A DNA stretch of 64,000 nucleotides from Clostridia bacterium (GTDB lineage Bacteria > Bacillota > Peptococcia > DRI-13 > SM3-B62). The stretch is taken from assembly GCA_018433675.1 (NCBI GenBank), contig JAHDQS010000045.1, positions 1 through 64,000 of the forward strand, given 5' to 3'. A program made the position numbers and the translations under genes. Below are positions 8,411 through 16,782 of this stretch, piece by piece; the stretch's first letter is position 1; every line of letters starts with the position of its first letter. The notes beneath the pieces are model-generated. The model saw only the letters and a list, made by a program, of their open reading frames with translations, was not told the origin of the DNA and did not search any database.

Positions 8411-8527
8411 ATGAGTGCTTTGAGAATATTGGTTGTTGATGGGAACTATGGTGATATTATCTTCACCCAGGAATTTGAGCAGCTTCGATTATCTCGAGGT
8501 TTTGATGTTTACATCTGTTGGGGATGA
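8411..8527 (+). other. Short unclassified reading frame in the gap before the sigma-54 activator
   Basis: A 38-codon frame (MSALRILVVDGNYGDIIFTQ at its start) lies in the otherwise empty stretch 8277-8614. I see no good ribosome binding site and do not recognise the peptide. It may be chance or another gene remnant. Confidence 0.15.
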
Positions 8528-8614
8528 GACCCTGAAAGTAAGGGTAAAGTATTAGCAACTGTTAAATGACCGAAATTGCTGCATTTTACTTGACCGTTTA
8601 CAGGGGGGGATATT

Positions 8615-10012
8615 TTGAAAAGAAAATGTTTGTCGCTTGATAAAGAAACTTTGCTGACTATAATTGAGAATTTACAGGAGTCGGTCTTCGTAACCGATGG
8701 GGAAGGGAAAATAATTTTAGTCAATTCAGTTGCTGTTAAATTGCTTGGAATTCCTGCAGAGGATATGGTAGGGTATTATGTTTCGGATATGATAAAAAAG
8801 GGGTTCTGGACTAATTCGGCAGTTTTAGAAGCCATTAAGACAAGAGATACTGCCATTGCAACAATTATCAACCAAGATGGCACCAGAAACATATCTACAA
8901 GTATTCCTATATTCGATGAGCAAGGAGAAACAAAGCTTATAATCACTAACAGCAGCGGAGAAAGTAATCTTTTAAAACTATATGAAATCTTGGAAAGAGA
9001 AAAAAGGGGGGCCGATCGTTATAAACGCGAACTGGAATATATGCGGCAATCCAAAGAAAATCAGATAGTGAAAGAAAGCCCGGCAATAAAAAAAGCATTA
9101 CAGGAGGCTTTTGCAGCAGCTAGAACGGACAATAGCGTCATAATAACCGGGGAAACCGGCGTTGGTAAGGATGTAATAGCAAATTATATTCATATAAACA
9201 GTGATCGTTCCCAAGAGGCATTTGTCGATATCAACTGTGCCGCGATTCCGGACAGTTTGTTTGAAGCGGAGCTTTTTGGTTATGAGAAAGGGGCATTTAC
9301 GGGAGCTAATTTATTGGGGAAGATGGGATTGTTAGAAGCGGCAGAAAAAGGCACAGTGTTCTTGGATGAAATAGCTGAGCTGCCGCTATCATTTCAGGCC
9401 AAACTGTTACGGGTTTTAGAAAACAAAGAATTTCGTCGAGTGGGTGGAACGAAAAATATCAAAACGAATGCACGTATTATTTGTGCAACAAATCGAAATT
9501 TAAAGCAAATGGTCCGCGAAGGAGCATTCAGGAGCGATTTATTTTATCGATTAAATGAGTTTTCAATACAAGTTGAACCGCTATGTAATCGGCGAGAGGA
9601 TATTATTCCTTTGGCTGAATTGTTTTTAAAAAAATATAACGATAAATACAACACCGATAAATATTTTTCCGAACAAATGAAAAGGAGCATGGAGAAATAT
9701 ACATGGCCAGGCAATATAAGGGAAGTTAGGAATGTGGTAAGCCGCGCCTACATTGTTTCTGAGGGTTCGAGAATAGATTCCGTGAATATATTTTTTGACC
9801 AACCCGAAACAGAATACAAATCTTCATCAATGGAAGAATATTTTGGGGGTTACGTTCAGCGAAAGGTATCATTGAAGGAGTTCCGAAAAGAGGTCGAGTC
9901 CAAATATATCAACGATATTATCGGATTATGCGAAGGAAATATAGTGGATGCGGCAAAGATATTGGGAATCCATCGTTCTCATCTATATCGAAAGAAGGTT
10001 AATAGCATATAA
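8615..10012 (+). CDS. PAS-domain sigma-54-dependent transcriptional activator
   Basis: 465 residues, starting at TTG 8615 behind a GGGGGGGA site. Order: an N-terminal PAS sensor (about 10-120, LQESVFVTDGEGKIILVN), a short linker, an AAA+ sigma-54 interaction domain (about 150-385) with Walker A GETGVGKD, an intact GAFTGA loop, Walker B GTVFLDEIAEL and an arginine-finger region, and a Fis-type helix-turn-helix at the end (GNIVDAAKILGIHRSHLYRKK). Such proteins hydrolyse ATP to open sigma-54 promoters. A palindromic UAS and a -24/-12 promoter lie directly downstream of the stop, so its target is almost certainly the operon starting at 10236. The PAS ligand is unknown. Confidence 0.92.
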   Translation: MKRKCLSLDKETLLTIIENLQESVFVTDGEGKIILVNSVAVKLLGIPAEDMVGYYVSDMIKKGFWTNSAVLEAIKTRDTAIATIINQDGTRNISTSIPIFDEQGETKLIITNSSGESNLLKLYEILEREKRGADRYKRELEYMRQSKENQIVKESPAIKKALQEAFAAARTDNSVIITGETGVGKDVIANYIHINSDRSQEAFVDINCAAIPDSLFEAELFGYEKGAFTGANLLGKMGLLEAAEKGTVFLDEIAELPLSFQAKLLRVLENKEFRRVGGTKNIKTNARIICATNRNLKQMVREGAFRSDLFYRLNEFSIQVEPLCNRREDIIPLAELFLKKYNDKYNTDKYFSEQMKRSMEKYTWPGNIREVRNVVSRAYIVSEGSRIDSVNIFFDQPETEYKSSSMEEYFGGYVQRKVSLKEFRKEVESKYINDIIGLCEGNIVDAAKILGIHRSHLYRKKVNSI

Positions 10013-10028
10013 CCGATTGCCGTAATTT

Positions 10029-10103
10029 CAAATATAATAAGAGAAAGTCTCATTTGTGCGACAGATATTGTTGTATAAATGAGACTTTCTCATTTATACA
10101 ACA
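10029..10103 (+). promoter_or_regulatory. Upstream activating sequences of the sigma-54 operon (two dyads)
   Basis: A perfect inverted repeat with 16-bp arms, TGTTGTATAAATGAGA-ctt-TCTCATTTATACAACA, spans 10069-10103. A second, weaker copy has its right arm TCTCATTTGTGCGACA at 10048-10063 and a degenerate left arm from about 10029. The centres are 40 bp apart (about four helical turns), as expected for cooperative binding of activator dimers, and the strong dyad is about 70 bp upstream of the -24 element. The likely ligand is the Fis domain of the activator encoded just upstream. Confidence 0.85.
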
Positions 10104-10157
10104 CATGTTAAATACGGATAATTGTTGATATTACTTGTTTTTGTTTTAAGAAAACCT

Positions 10158-10172
10158 TGGCATGGTATTTGC
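10158..10172 (+). promoter_or_regulatory. Sigma-54 (-24/-12) promoter
   Basis: TGGCATGGTATTTGC matches the sigma-54 consensus TGGCAC-N5-TTGC, with exactly 10 bp between the invariant GG and GC. Transcription should begin near 10184 and read the operon from 10236 to 14818. Confidence 0.9.
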
Positions 10173-10235
10173 GAATTAAAAACTCAGATGCACCGACATC
10201 TTATGAAATACAAAATAGCAGATGGGGGTAGGTAA

Positions 10236-11270
10236 ATGAGAGTAGCGGTTATTGGAGCCGGTTCTATCGGAACCATTGTAGGTGCACTTATAGCTAAGAA
10301 AGGAGGTGAGATTGAACTAATAGATTCCTTCGTTGAAAACGTAAACGCACTTAACAGAAACGGAGCCGTTATTACCGGGGCTATTGAGGAATGTGTCGCG
10401 GTGAAGGCTATGACACCAGAAGAAATGACCGGTATTTATGACTTAGTATTCTTAACGACAAAGCAGATTTCTAATGAAGAAGTTCTAACTCATTTAGTAC
10501 AATTTATAGATAAAAACAGCACTGTATGCACCCTGCAAAATGGGATACCGGAGGAATCGGTAGCAAGAATTATTGGGAAAGAAAGAACGGTAGGAGGTGC
10601 GGTGGGATTCGGAGCCACTTGGAAAGGACCGGGGATCTCGGAGCTGACATCCTCAAAGAAAGTAATGGAGCAATATGCGTTTGATGTTGGTGAAATCGAT
10701 GGTTCCATTACCCCAAGGATTAAAAAAGTACAGGATATTTTGAGTAAAGTAGGATGTACCACAGTTTTGGATAATTTAATGGGACTACGGTGGTCAAAAC
10801 TATTAATGAATGCAACATTTAGCGGTATGTCTGCTGCGCTTGGATGTACTTTCGGCGATGTTCTGAACCATGATGAAGGAATTAAATATGTGGCATACAT
10901 AGCAGATGAAACGATTAAAACAGCAAAAGCCTGTGGCATAGAATTGGCGAAGATGCAGGGAAAAGACTTTTTAGAGCTTGAACTTGAATCCAACTCCGAT
11001 GTTGTTAACAAGTTAGCTTTTTATCATGAAGTTTGGGATCAGCACAGCTTATTGAAAGCCAGCATGCTGCAGGATTTAGAAAAACAGCGCAAAACAGAGA
11101 TTGATTATATAAACGGTTGTGTATGCAAAAAAGGAAGAGAAGTGGGGATTGCCACACCTTACAACGATATGGTTGTCGCAATTGTGAAAACTGAGGAAGC
11201 CAACGGAAGTGTGAACGCAAAAATGGCTGCATTGGAACAGTTCAGAGTACTGGAGAGGAGGATACTATGA
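10236..11270 (+). CDS. Ketopantoate reductase (ApbA/PanE) family NAD(P)-dependent reductase
   Basis: 344 residues with an N-terminal Rossmann fold (VAVIGAGSIGTIVGALIAKKG), the family's TLQNGIPEE motif near residue 100, and a helical C-terminal half with RWSKLLMNATFSGMSA, which contains the Lys and Asn used by PanE-type enzymes. The family interconverts 2-keto acids or beta-keto groups and hydroxyls. It is longer than housekeeping PanE (about 300). Its place in a sigma-54 catabolic operon, next to BKACE and with no pantothenate genes, argues for a catabolic substrate. First gene of the operon, overlapping the next by 4 nt. Confidence 0.8.
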   Translation: MRVAVIGAGSIGTIVGALIAKKGGEIELIDSFVENVNALNRNGAVITGAIEECVAVKAMTPEEMTGIYDLVFLTTKQISNEEVLTHLVQFIDKNSTVCTLQNGIPEESVARIIGKERTVGGAVGFGATWKGPGISELTSSKKVMEQYAFDVGEIDGSITPRIKKVQDILSKVGCTTVLDNLMGLRWSKLLMNATFSGMSAALGCTFGDVLNHDEGIKYVAYIADETIKTAKACGIELAKMQGKDFLELELESNSDVVNKLAFYHEVWDQHSLLKASMLQDLEKQRKTEIDYINGCVCKKGREVGIATPYNDMVVAIVKTEEANGSVNAKMAALEQFRVLERRIL

Positions 11271-12088
11271 CAAAAACTATTATTACGGTAGCTCCCACAG
11301 GGGCCTGGCCCAAAAAAAAGGATAATCCTAATATCCCTTTGACTCCTCAGGAGATTGCTAATGATGTCTATGAGTGTTGGAAAGCAGGAGCTTCGATTTG
11401 TCATCTGCATATGCGTGATGACGAGGGGAATGGCACGATGGATGTAAACAAGTTTAGGGAGACTGCTCGACTGATTAGATCCCATACGGATTGCGACATT
11501 CTTTTTAATTTCACCACATCCGGTGATTTAAATGCATCAGATGAGACCCGGCAGATTCATGTAAAGGAGCTCACTCCGCAATTAGCCTCCTATGACTGCG
11601 GTTCTATGAATTGGCAGCACAACTCTGTGTTTTTGAACACACCCTTATTTCTCGAGAAGCTCGGGCTGACAATGCAAGAGGCTGGAACAAAGCCTGAAAT
11701 CGAGATATTTGATGCAGGTATGGTCTACAATTCATTATATTATCTAAAAAAAGGTGTACTCAAAGCACCTTTGCACTACCAATTTGTGTTAGGGGCTGCG
11801 GGAGGAATTGCCGCAACTGTGGAGAATTTGGTCTTTCTTAAAAGCTTAATACCGCAAGGTTCAACTTGGTCGGCATTTGGGGTCGGCAGAGGACATATTC
11901 CAATCTTGCTCGCTGCTATTGCTATGGGAGGGCACGTGCGTGTAGGTATGGAAGACAACGTGTTTTTCGGAAAAGGGCAACTGGCAGAATCCAATGCACA
12001 GTTTGTTAAAAGAGCTGCTGATTTTATTCGCCTTGCCGGAAATGAAGTGGCCTCTCCTCAAGAAGCTAAAGAAATTTTGAGTATTTAG
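11267..12088 (+). CDS. BKACE family protein (3-keto-5-aminohexanoate cleavage enzyme-like, DUF849)
   Basis: 273 residues. The family's zinc-binding HxH is present as CHLHMRDDEG, followed by FNFTTSGD, the acidic metal/substrate site RVGMEDN and the GRGHIPI loop. BKACE enzymes condense a beta-keto acid with acetyl-CoA, giving acetoacetate and a new acyl-CoA; substrates range from 3-keto-5-aminohexanoate to dehydrocarnitine and other beta-keto acids. The preceding reductase-like enzyme could produce the required beta-keto acid from a hydroxy acid. The substrate subtype cannot be assigned by eye. Confidence 0.88.
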   Translation: MTKTIITVAPTGAWPKKKDNPNIPLTPQEIANDVYECWKAGASICHLHMRDDEGNGTMDVNKFRETARLIRSHTDCDILFNFTTSGDLNASDETRQIHVKELTPQLASYDCGSMNWQHNSVFLNTPLFLEKLGLTMQEAGTKPEIEIFDAGMVYNSLYYLKKGVLKAPLHYQFVLGAAGGIAATVENLVFLKSLIPQGSTWSAFGVGRGHIPILLAAIAMGGHVRVGMEDNVFFGKGQLAESNAQFVKRAADFIRLAGNEVASPQEAKEILSI

Positions 12089-12121
12089 AGAAAAAAGATT
12101 AAAAAATAAAAGGAGGATATC

Positions 12122-12661
12122 ATGACAAAAAGGTTTCTCTTTAACTGGTGTGTATGGATTGGATTGGCAACTGGGGTTTATGTGGTTTTATATATCTTGA
12201 GCCCGCTAAATGATTATGGCGTTGTTTATGCAACATTTGTGGCATTGCCGATTTATTTTATCTCAGGAGCCAAGAGAGGTGAATATCTAAACTTTGCCTT
12301 TAGTGGTGTGACAGGAGTCGCTTGGGGTTGGCTCTATCTACAAGGTATTTTCTGGATGCTGGGGTTGGGTTTCAGCAACATAGTCTCGCAGGGGTTGGTG
12401 TGCGGAATTGTAACTGTTATATGCTGCGCTTTTCACTTTATTGTTACGCCAAATACTCCTTTTAACAAGTTGCCTGCCATGTTTGGTGGAATTGCCGTAG
12501 CCTTTTCTACGGGTGGTACAAAGATAGTTCCACTAATGATAACCTTAGTATTAGGAGCAACATTGGCTTTGATATGCAACGAAGGAACGAATTTGCTGAC
12601 TGAAGATGGGCGTTGGAAGTTTTTTGCCAAGCCAACAGGAAGTGCTGCTACTAAATCGTAA
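12122..12661 (+). CDS. DUF1097 family membrane protein
   Basis: 179 residues with about five membrane helices and a conserved small-residue-rich C-terminal half (GGIAVAFSTGGTKIVPLMITL), resembling DUF1097 (YcdZ-like), a family of unknown function. Within this operon it is the only membrane protein and could be the uptake or efflux partner of the pathway. A GGAGGATATC site precedes its ATG. No function is proven. Confidence 0.7.
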   Translation: MTKRFLFNWCVWIGLATGVYVVLYILSPLNDYGVVYATFVALPIYFISGAKRGEYLNFAFSGVTGVAWGWLYLQGIFWMLGLGFSNIVSQGLVCGIVTVICCAFHFIVTPNTPFNKLPAMFGGIAVAFSTGGTKIVPLMITLVLGATLALICNEGTNLLTEDGRWKFFAKPTGSAATKS

Positions 12662-12683
12662 GTTTATGAGAGGAGATATTTCT

Positions 12684-13823
12684 ATGGATTATACCGATTT
12701 TTTGAATCTGACACCGGATCAGAGGTTAAGCATCGTACAGGAGGTAGCAAACCTGACCGATGAAGAAAGAGCCATAATCGCACAGGGCAATGCGTTGCCT
12801 CTGGAAAAAGCGAACGGCATGGTTGAAAATGTAATAGGAACATATCAGATTCCGTATGCCATCGCAACAAATTTTGTAATCAACAATAAGCACTACTTGG
12901 TTCCGATGGTGGGAGAGGAGCCATATGTGAATGGTTCTATATGCGGTGGAGCTCTGCTTGCTAAGAATAATGGCGGGTTTACCGCGAGTAATACGGGATC
13001 TATTATGATTGGTCAGGTGCAACTTACGGGTATTTCCAATCCCTTCTCAAGTAGGCTGAAAATAATGGAAGAAAAAGAAGCAATTATGAAGTTGGCTGAT
13101 AGCAAGGATCCGGTACTTCTCTCTTTTGGGGGTGGTTGTAAGAGTATTGCGGTTAGGATATTAGATTCGTATCAAGGTCCTATGGTGGTAGTTCATCTGT
13201 TAGTGGACACAAAAGATGCCATGGGAGCGCAGGTAATGAATGCCATGGCTGAGGCTGTTGCACCATTGCTTGAGAAAATCACCGGGGGAAAAGCAAACCT
13301 TAAGGTGGTTTCCAATCTTGCTGTACATCGGCTGGTACGTTCCAGAGTTTGCGTCAAGAAGGAGGATTTTGGCGGAGAACCGTATGTAGATAAGGTGCTT
13401 TCAGCGTATGCATTTGCGGCGGCCGATCCATACCGTGCTACTACAAACAATAAAGGCGTTATGAATGGGATGATACCGGTGGCATTGGCCACAGGCAATG
13501 ACACAAGAGCCATTGAATCGGGGGTTCATGCTTATGCATCTATATCCGGCACATATAAACCGGTTACGATTTGGGAGAAGAACAATAACGGAGATTTGGA
13601 AGGCATGATTGAGGTTCCAATGGCTGTGGGTATAGTAGGAGGAACAACCAAGGTGCATCCCATGGCACAGCTTTCACTTAAAATCATGAAGATTCAATCT
13701 GCTTTGGAGCTTGCCCAGGTAATTGCATCGGTTGGTCTGGCGGCTAACCTGGGTGTGTTGAAATCTCTCACGACAGTTGGACTGCATGCCGATTTTGATA
13801 AATTACATTCAAGAAGTAAATAA
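12684..13823 (+). CDS. Class II (degradative-type) HMG-CoA reductase homologue lacking the catalytic His
   Basis: 379 residues from the ATG at 12684 (site GAGAGGAGAT). Class II motifs are clear: ENVIGTYQIPYAIATNF, LVPMVGEEP (catalytic Glu), DAMGAQVMNAMAEAVAP, DPYRATTNNKGVMNG (catalytic Lys) and ATGNDTRAIE (catalytic Asp). The C-terminus is cut short: class II enzymes are about 430 residues and carry the catalytic His in a GHM motif before a flap domain. Here the matching place reads VGLHADFDKLHSRSK, with Phe at the His position, and the protein ends. It is therefore unlikely to be a normal mevalonate/HMG-CoA enzyme; a related hydride transfer on another substrate is plausible. Confidence 0.8.
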   Translation: MDYTDFLNLTPDQRLSIVQEVANLTDEERAIIAQGNALPLEKANGMVENVIGTYQIPYAIATNFVINNKHYLVPMVGEEPYVNGSICGGALLAKNNGGFTASNTGSIMIGQVQLTGISNPFSSRLKIMEEKEAIMKLADSKDPVLLSFGGGCKSIAVRILDSYQGPMVVVHLLVDTKDAMGAQVMNAMAEAVAPLLEKITGGKANLKVVSNLAVHRLVRSRVCVKKEDFGGEPYVDKVLSAYAFAAADPYRATTNNKGVMNGMIPVALATGNDTRAIESGVHAYASISGTYKPVTIWEKNNNGDLEGMIEVPMAVGIVGGTTKVHPMAQLSLKIMKIQSALELAQVIASVGLAANLGVLKSLTTVGLHADFDKLHSRSK

Positions 13824-13843
13824 GATTTTAAGGAGGAATTACG

Positions 13844-14818
13844 ATGTTAAACTTTGAAAGACTACCGAAATTGTCGTATAATCAAGATTCATATTTTGTC
13901 CCAGGAAATCGTGCGGACGCAAATATTCAGACGATTATCGCGGAGCCTTGGTTTGAAGTTTCTAAAAAGGGAATACAGCTTGAAGGGGTATGCTTTGATA
14001 GAGATGGTAAAAACTTATTCTTTGTCGAGGTGTTTGGGGGTACCGTCTTTAAACTACAGCTGGACGGCATGAAGCTTTCAAAGATTCAGGAACCGAAAGG
14101 ATATGCTGTAGGTGCGGTAAAAGTCCATAAAGACGGTAGGGTTTTTATATGCGGCATGGGTGACTTGAAAGGCAAGGGTGGCGTCTTCGCCGTGAAACCG
14201 GATGGCAGTGATTATGAGGTGATCGTTGATCCGGACAAGGATTACTGTGTGGATGATTTGGTATTTGACAACAAAGGAGGTTTCTATTTTACGGACTTTA
14301 AAGGAGTGGCAACGAAGCCTGAGGGTGGTGTTTACTATGTATCGCCCGATTATAAAACCATAACGCCGATTCTCAAAAACTTGGCGATTGCTAATGGCGT
14401 AGCTATGACTCCAGACTATAAGAACCTTTGGGTTACTGAGGTTGCCGGTAACAGGGTTTTCTATGTTGCCCTGGAAGAAGACGGAGTTACAATATCTCCC
14501 TTTGGTGCCAGCGTTGCTTGTCACCTGACAGGTCACTTGGGTCCCGACTCTTGCTGTGTGGATGAAGATGGCAACTTATATATTGCAATGTACAATCAAG
14601 GAAGGGTTCTCGTAATAAACAGTAAGGGATTTCCAATAGGGCAGATTGTATTGCCTGAGGCCGCTTCCGGCCATATGCTGCATTCGACCAGCATAGCCTT
14701 CATGCCGGAAAGTGACCAAGTGGTGATATGTTCTAATGACGCAGACGGCGGCAAAGGATCCTGGCTTTATACTGCAAGAGGTTTTGCAAAATATAACAAG
14801 AGCTATCAGCATCTATAA
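13844..14818 (+). CDS. SMP-30/gluconolactonase family (Drp35-like) lactonase
   Basis: 324 residues forming a six-bladed beta-propeller of the SMP-30/LRE type: LEGVCFDRDGKNLFFVE, YCVDDLVFDNKGGFYFTD, IANGVAMTPDYKNLWVTE and GPDSCCVDEDGNLYIAMYN. These contain the metal-binding Glu, Asn and Asp residues of the family. Members hydrolyse sugar or other lactones with a divalent metal. No signal peptide is visible, so it should be cytoplasmic. Last gene of the sigma-54 operon and followed by a strong terminator. In context it may open a lactone intermediate before the BKACE step. Confidence 0.85.
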   Translation: MLNFERLPKLSYNQDSYFVPGNRADANIQTIIAEPWFEVSKKGIQLEGVCFDRDGKNLFFVEVFGGTVFKLQLDGMKLSKIQEPKGYAVGAVKVHKDGRVFICGMGDLKGKGGVFAVKPDGSDYEVIVDPDKDYCVDDLVFDNKGGFYFTDFKGVATKPEGGVYYVSPDYKTITPILKNLAIANGVAMTPDYKNLWVTEVAGNRVFYVALEEDGVTISPFGASVACHLTGHLGPDSCCVDEDGNLYIAMYNQGRVLVINSKGFPIGQIVLPEAASGHMLHSTSIAFMPESDQVVICSNDADGGKGSWLYTARGFAKYNKSYQHL

Positions 14819-14856
14819 AGAAGATTCTATAATTCTATCAAGTATAGCAAACAAAT

Positions 14857-14895
14857 AAATTAGAGAGACACCAGGCTAAGGTGTCTCTCTAATTT
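14857..14895 (+). terminator. Strong intrinsic terminator of the sigma-54 catabolic operon
   Basis: AAATTAGAGAGACACC pairs perfectly with GGTGTCTCTCTAATTT (16 bp) around a 7-nt loop. The symmetrical A/T flanks allow function on both strands. The following 14896-15127 contains no gene that I can see. Confidence 0.9.
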
Positions 14896-15127
14896 CGCAC
14901 CAGTGCGGTTCCTCTCTGTTCTTTGAAAACTTATTTTCATGCATTTAATGGAATTGCATTTTCTATTAGATTTGGAAAAAAGAATAATTAGTGTCAGGTG
15001 TACAGTGGTTCGTGCTAACAATCACAATAAAGCTGTTTTATAACTGGAGGACTACAATAAAATTATTGATCCAAGATAAATGATATAATAGCTCTAAAGT
15101 ATGCAAATAAGGAAGTGATAAATAATC

Positions 15128-15916
15128 ATGCTTGGTGCTATTGTGGGTGATATTGTCGGTTCGGTTTACGAAAGGAACGGAATCAAGAGGAAAGACTTTC
15201 CGCTCTTTAAAGCAGGGTGTACTTTTACCGATGACACGGTAATGACTGTAGCGGTGGCCGAAGGATTGCTTAACGGCGGCCAGGCAGAAGATTTTATCAC
15301 GGCGATGAAAAAGTATGGTCAGCTCTATCCCGAGGCCAGATACGGAAGGCGTTTCCGAGAATGGGTGCTTTCTGATGATCCCAATCCCTATAACAGTGAC
15401 GGGAATGGAGCGGCCATGCGGGTTTCACCGGTGGCCTGGGCTTTCGAAACATTAAACCAGGTAGAAGAAGCAGCCGCCCTTACTGCTTCTGTGACTCATA
15501 ATCACCCGGAAGGTATTAAAGGGGCACAGGCAACCGCGGCAGCCATTTTTCTAACACGTCAGGGTTCGACACGAGCAGAGGTTAGAGAATATATTCAGCA
15601 ACAATATGGCTATGATTTAAGTCGCAGTCTGGAGGAAATACGCCCTGACTATAAGTTTCACAGGAGTTGTAAGGAAACAGTGCCCGAAGGGGTGACGGCT
15701 TTTCTGGAAAGCACTGATTTTGAAGATGCGTTGCGGAATGCCGTTTCCTTAGGAGGTGACAGTGACACCTTAGGGGCTATTGCCGGGAGCATTGCCGAAG
15801 CGGCTTATGGTGTGCCGGAAGAAATTACAAAGCAGGCCTTATCTTTTCTAGATGAACGTCTGCTTCAGGTGTACAATCGTTTCAGTTCTGTTAATAAACA
15901 TTTTTGCAGAAAGTGA
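15128..15916 (+). CDS. ADP-ribosylglycohydrolase family protein
   Basis: 262 residues. Starts with MLGAIVGDIVGSVYE and shows both metal-binding motifs of the DraG/ARH3 family, FTDDTVMT near residue 35 and GGDSDTLGAIAGSIAEA near residue 220, for two Mg2+ ions. The family removes ADP-ribose from proteins or small molecules. The surroundings give no nitrogenase link, so a general ADP-ribose-related role is all that can be said. Confidence 0.88.
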   Translation: MLGAIVGDIVGSVYERNGIKRKDFPLFKAGCTFTDDTVMTVAVAEGLLNGGQAEDFITAMKKYGQLYPEARYGRRFREWVLSDDPNPYNSDGNGAAMRVSPVAWAFETLNQVEEAAALTASVTHNHPEGIKGAQATAAAIFLTRQGSTRAEVREYIQQQYGYDLSRSLEEIRPDYKFHRSCKETVPEGVTAFLESTDFEDALRNAVSLGGDSDTLGAIAGSIAEAAYGVPEEITKQALSFLDERLLQVYNRFSSVNKHFCRK

Positions 15917-15986
15917 GCTAACGAAGATTCAGGAAAAACGCCAGTTAATATGTCGCAAATTGGGGATAGTGTAAAGGAGAATTGAA

Positions 15987-16664
15987 ATGAATACCAATAA
16001 ACTTGTTGACACAAGAACGGATAAAGAAAAATTAACAAACAGATATACCCTGGCAGAAGAAATTTTTAACAGTATCACCCATGGCATAGGGGCTTGTCTC
16101 AGCATTGCCGCGCTGGTTATACTTGTGGTTTTTGCCAGTGTACGCGGTGATGTCTGGCGCATCGTGAGTTTTAGCATTTATGGGTTTACGCTTTTCTTTC
16201 TTTACTTATCTTCCACCCTCTATCACAGTATTTCCCATGAAGGTGCTAAAAGGGTCTTGCGAAAAATTGACCATATCTCTATCTTCTTGTTGATAGCTGG
16301 CAGTTATACTCCCATTACTCTGGTGTTTATGCGGGGTGTCTGGGGTTGGACATTATTCGGTATTATCTGGTTTCTGGCTATCGCGGGAATTACTCTCAAC
16401 ATTTTCAGTGTGGAAAAGATGAAACATCTATCCATATTTTTATACATCGGCATGGGCTGGCTGGTGGTTGTAGCTGTAAAACCAATGTTAACGATGGTAC
16501 CGACAGGTTTTTTAGTCTGGTTATTAATTGGCGGATTATTCTATACGTCTGGTGTAGTATTTTATTTGTGGAAGAGACTGCCTTTTAATCACGGAATATG
16601 GCATTTGTTTGTTTTAGGCGGAAGCGTTGCTCATTACCTTGGCTTTTTATTCTATTTGGCGTAA
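15987..16664 (+). CDS. Hemolysin III family (TrhA/PAQR-like) membrane protein
   Basis: 225 residues with seven membrane segments. The motifs EEIFNSITHGIGACLS (N-terminal His), SSTLYHSISHEG, KIDHISIFLLIAGSYTP and GIWHLFVLGGSVAHYLG are those of the PAQR/hemolysin III superfamily, whose His/Asp/Ser cluster binds zinc. Members act in membrane homeostasis, and true hemolysis is doubtful. It has its own ribosome binding site AAAGGAG. Confidence 0.88.
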   Translation: MNTNKLVDTRTDKEKLTNRYTLAEEIFNSITHGIGACLSIAALVILVVFASVRGDVWRIVSFSIYGFTLFFLYLSSTLYHSISHEGAKRVLRKIDHISIFLLIAGSYTPITLVFMRGVWGWTLFGIIWFLAIAGITLNIFSVEKMKHLSIFLYIGMGWLVVVAVKPMLTMVPTGFLVWLLIGGLFYTSGVVFYLWKRLPFNHGIWHLFVLGGSVAHYLGFLFYLA

Positions 16665-16782
16665 TTCAGCATCCTCAAAACGAATATGGAGTTCTATTAG
16701 AAAAGGATTTAGTATAATTATTAACGAAACTTACAAGAGATTAAAACAAGGTTTTGCACGCGATTGAAGGAGTTGCAGACAG

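Noticed and set aside
10041-10110. Palindrome at 10069-10103 as an intrinsic terminator of the sigma-54 activator
   Set aside because: The stem is AT-rich, has only a 3-nt centre and is not followed by a T-run; the repeated dyad at 40-bp spacing fits activator binding better.
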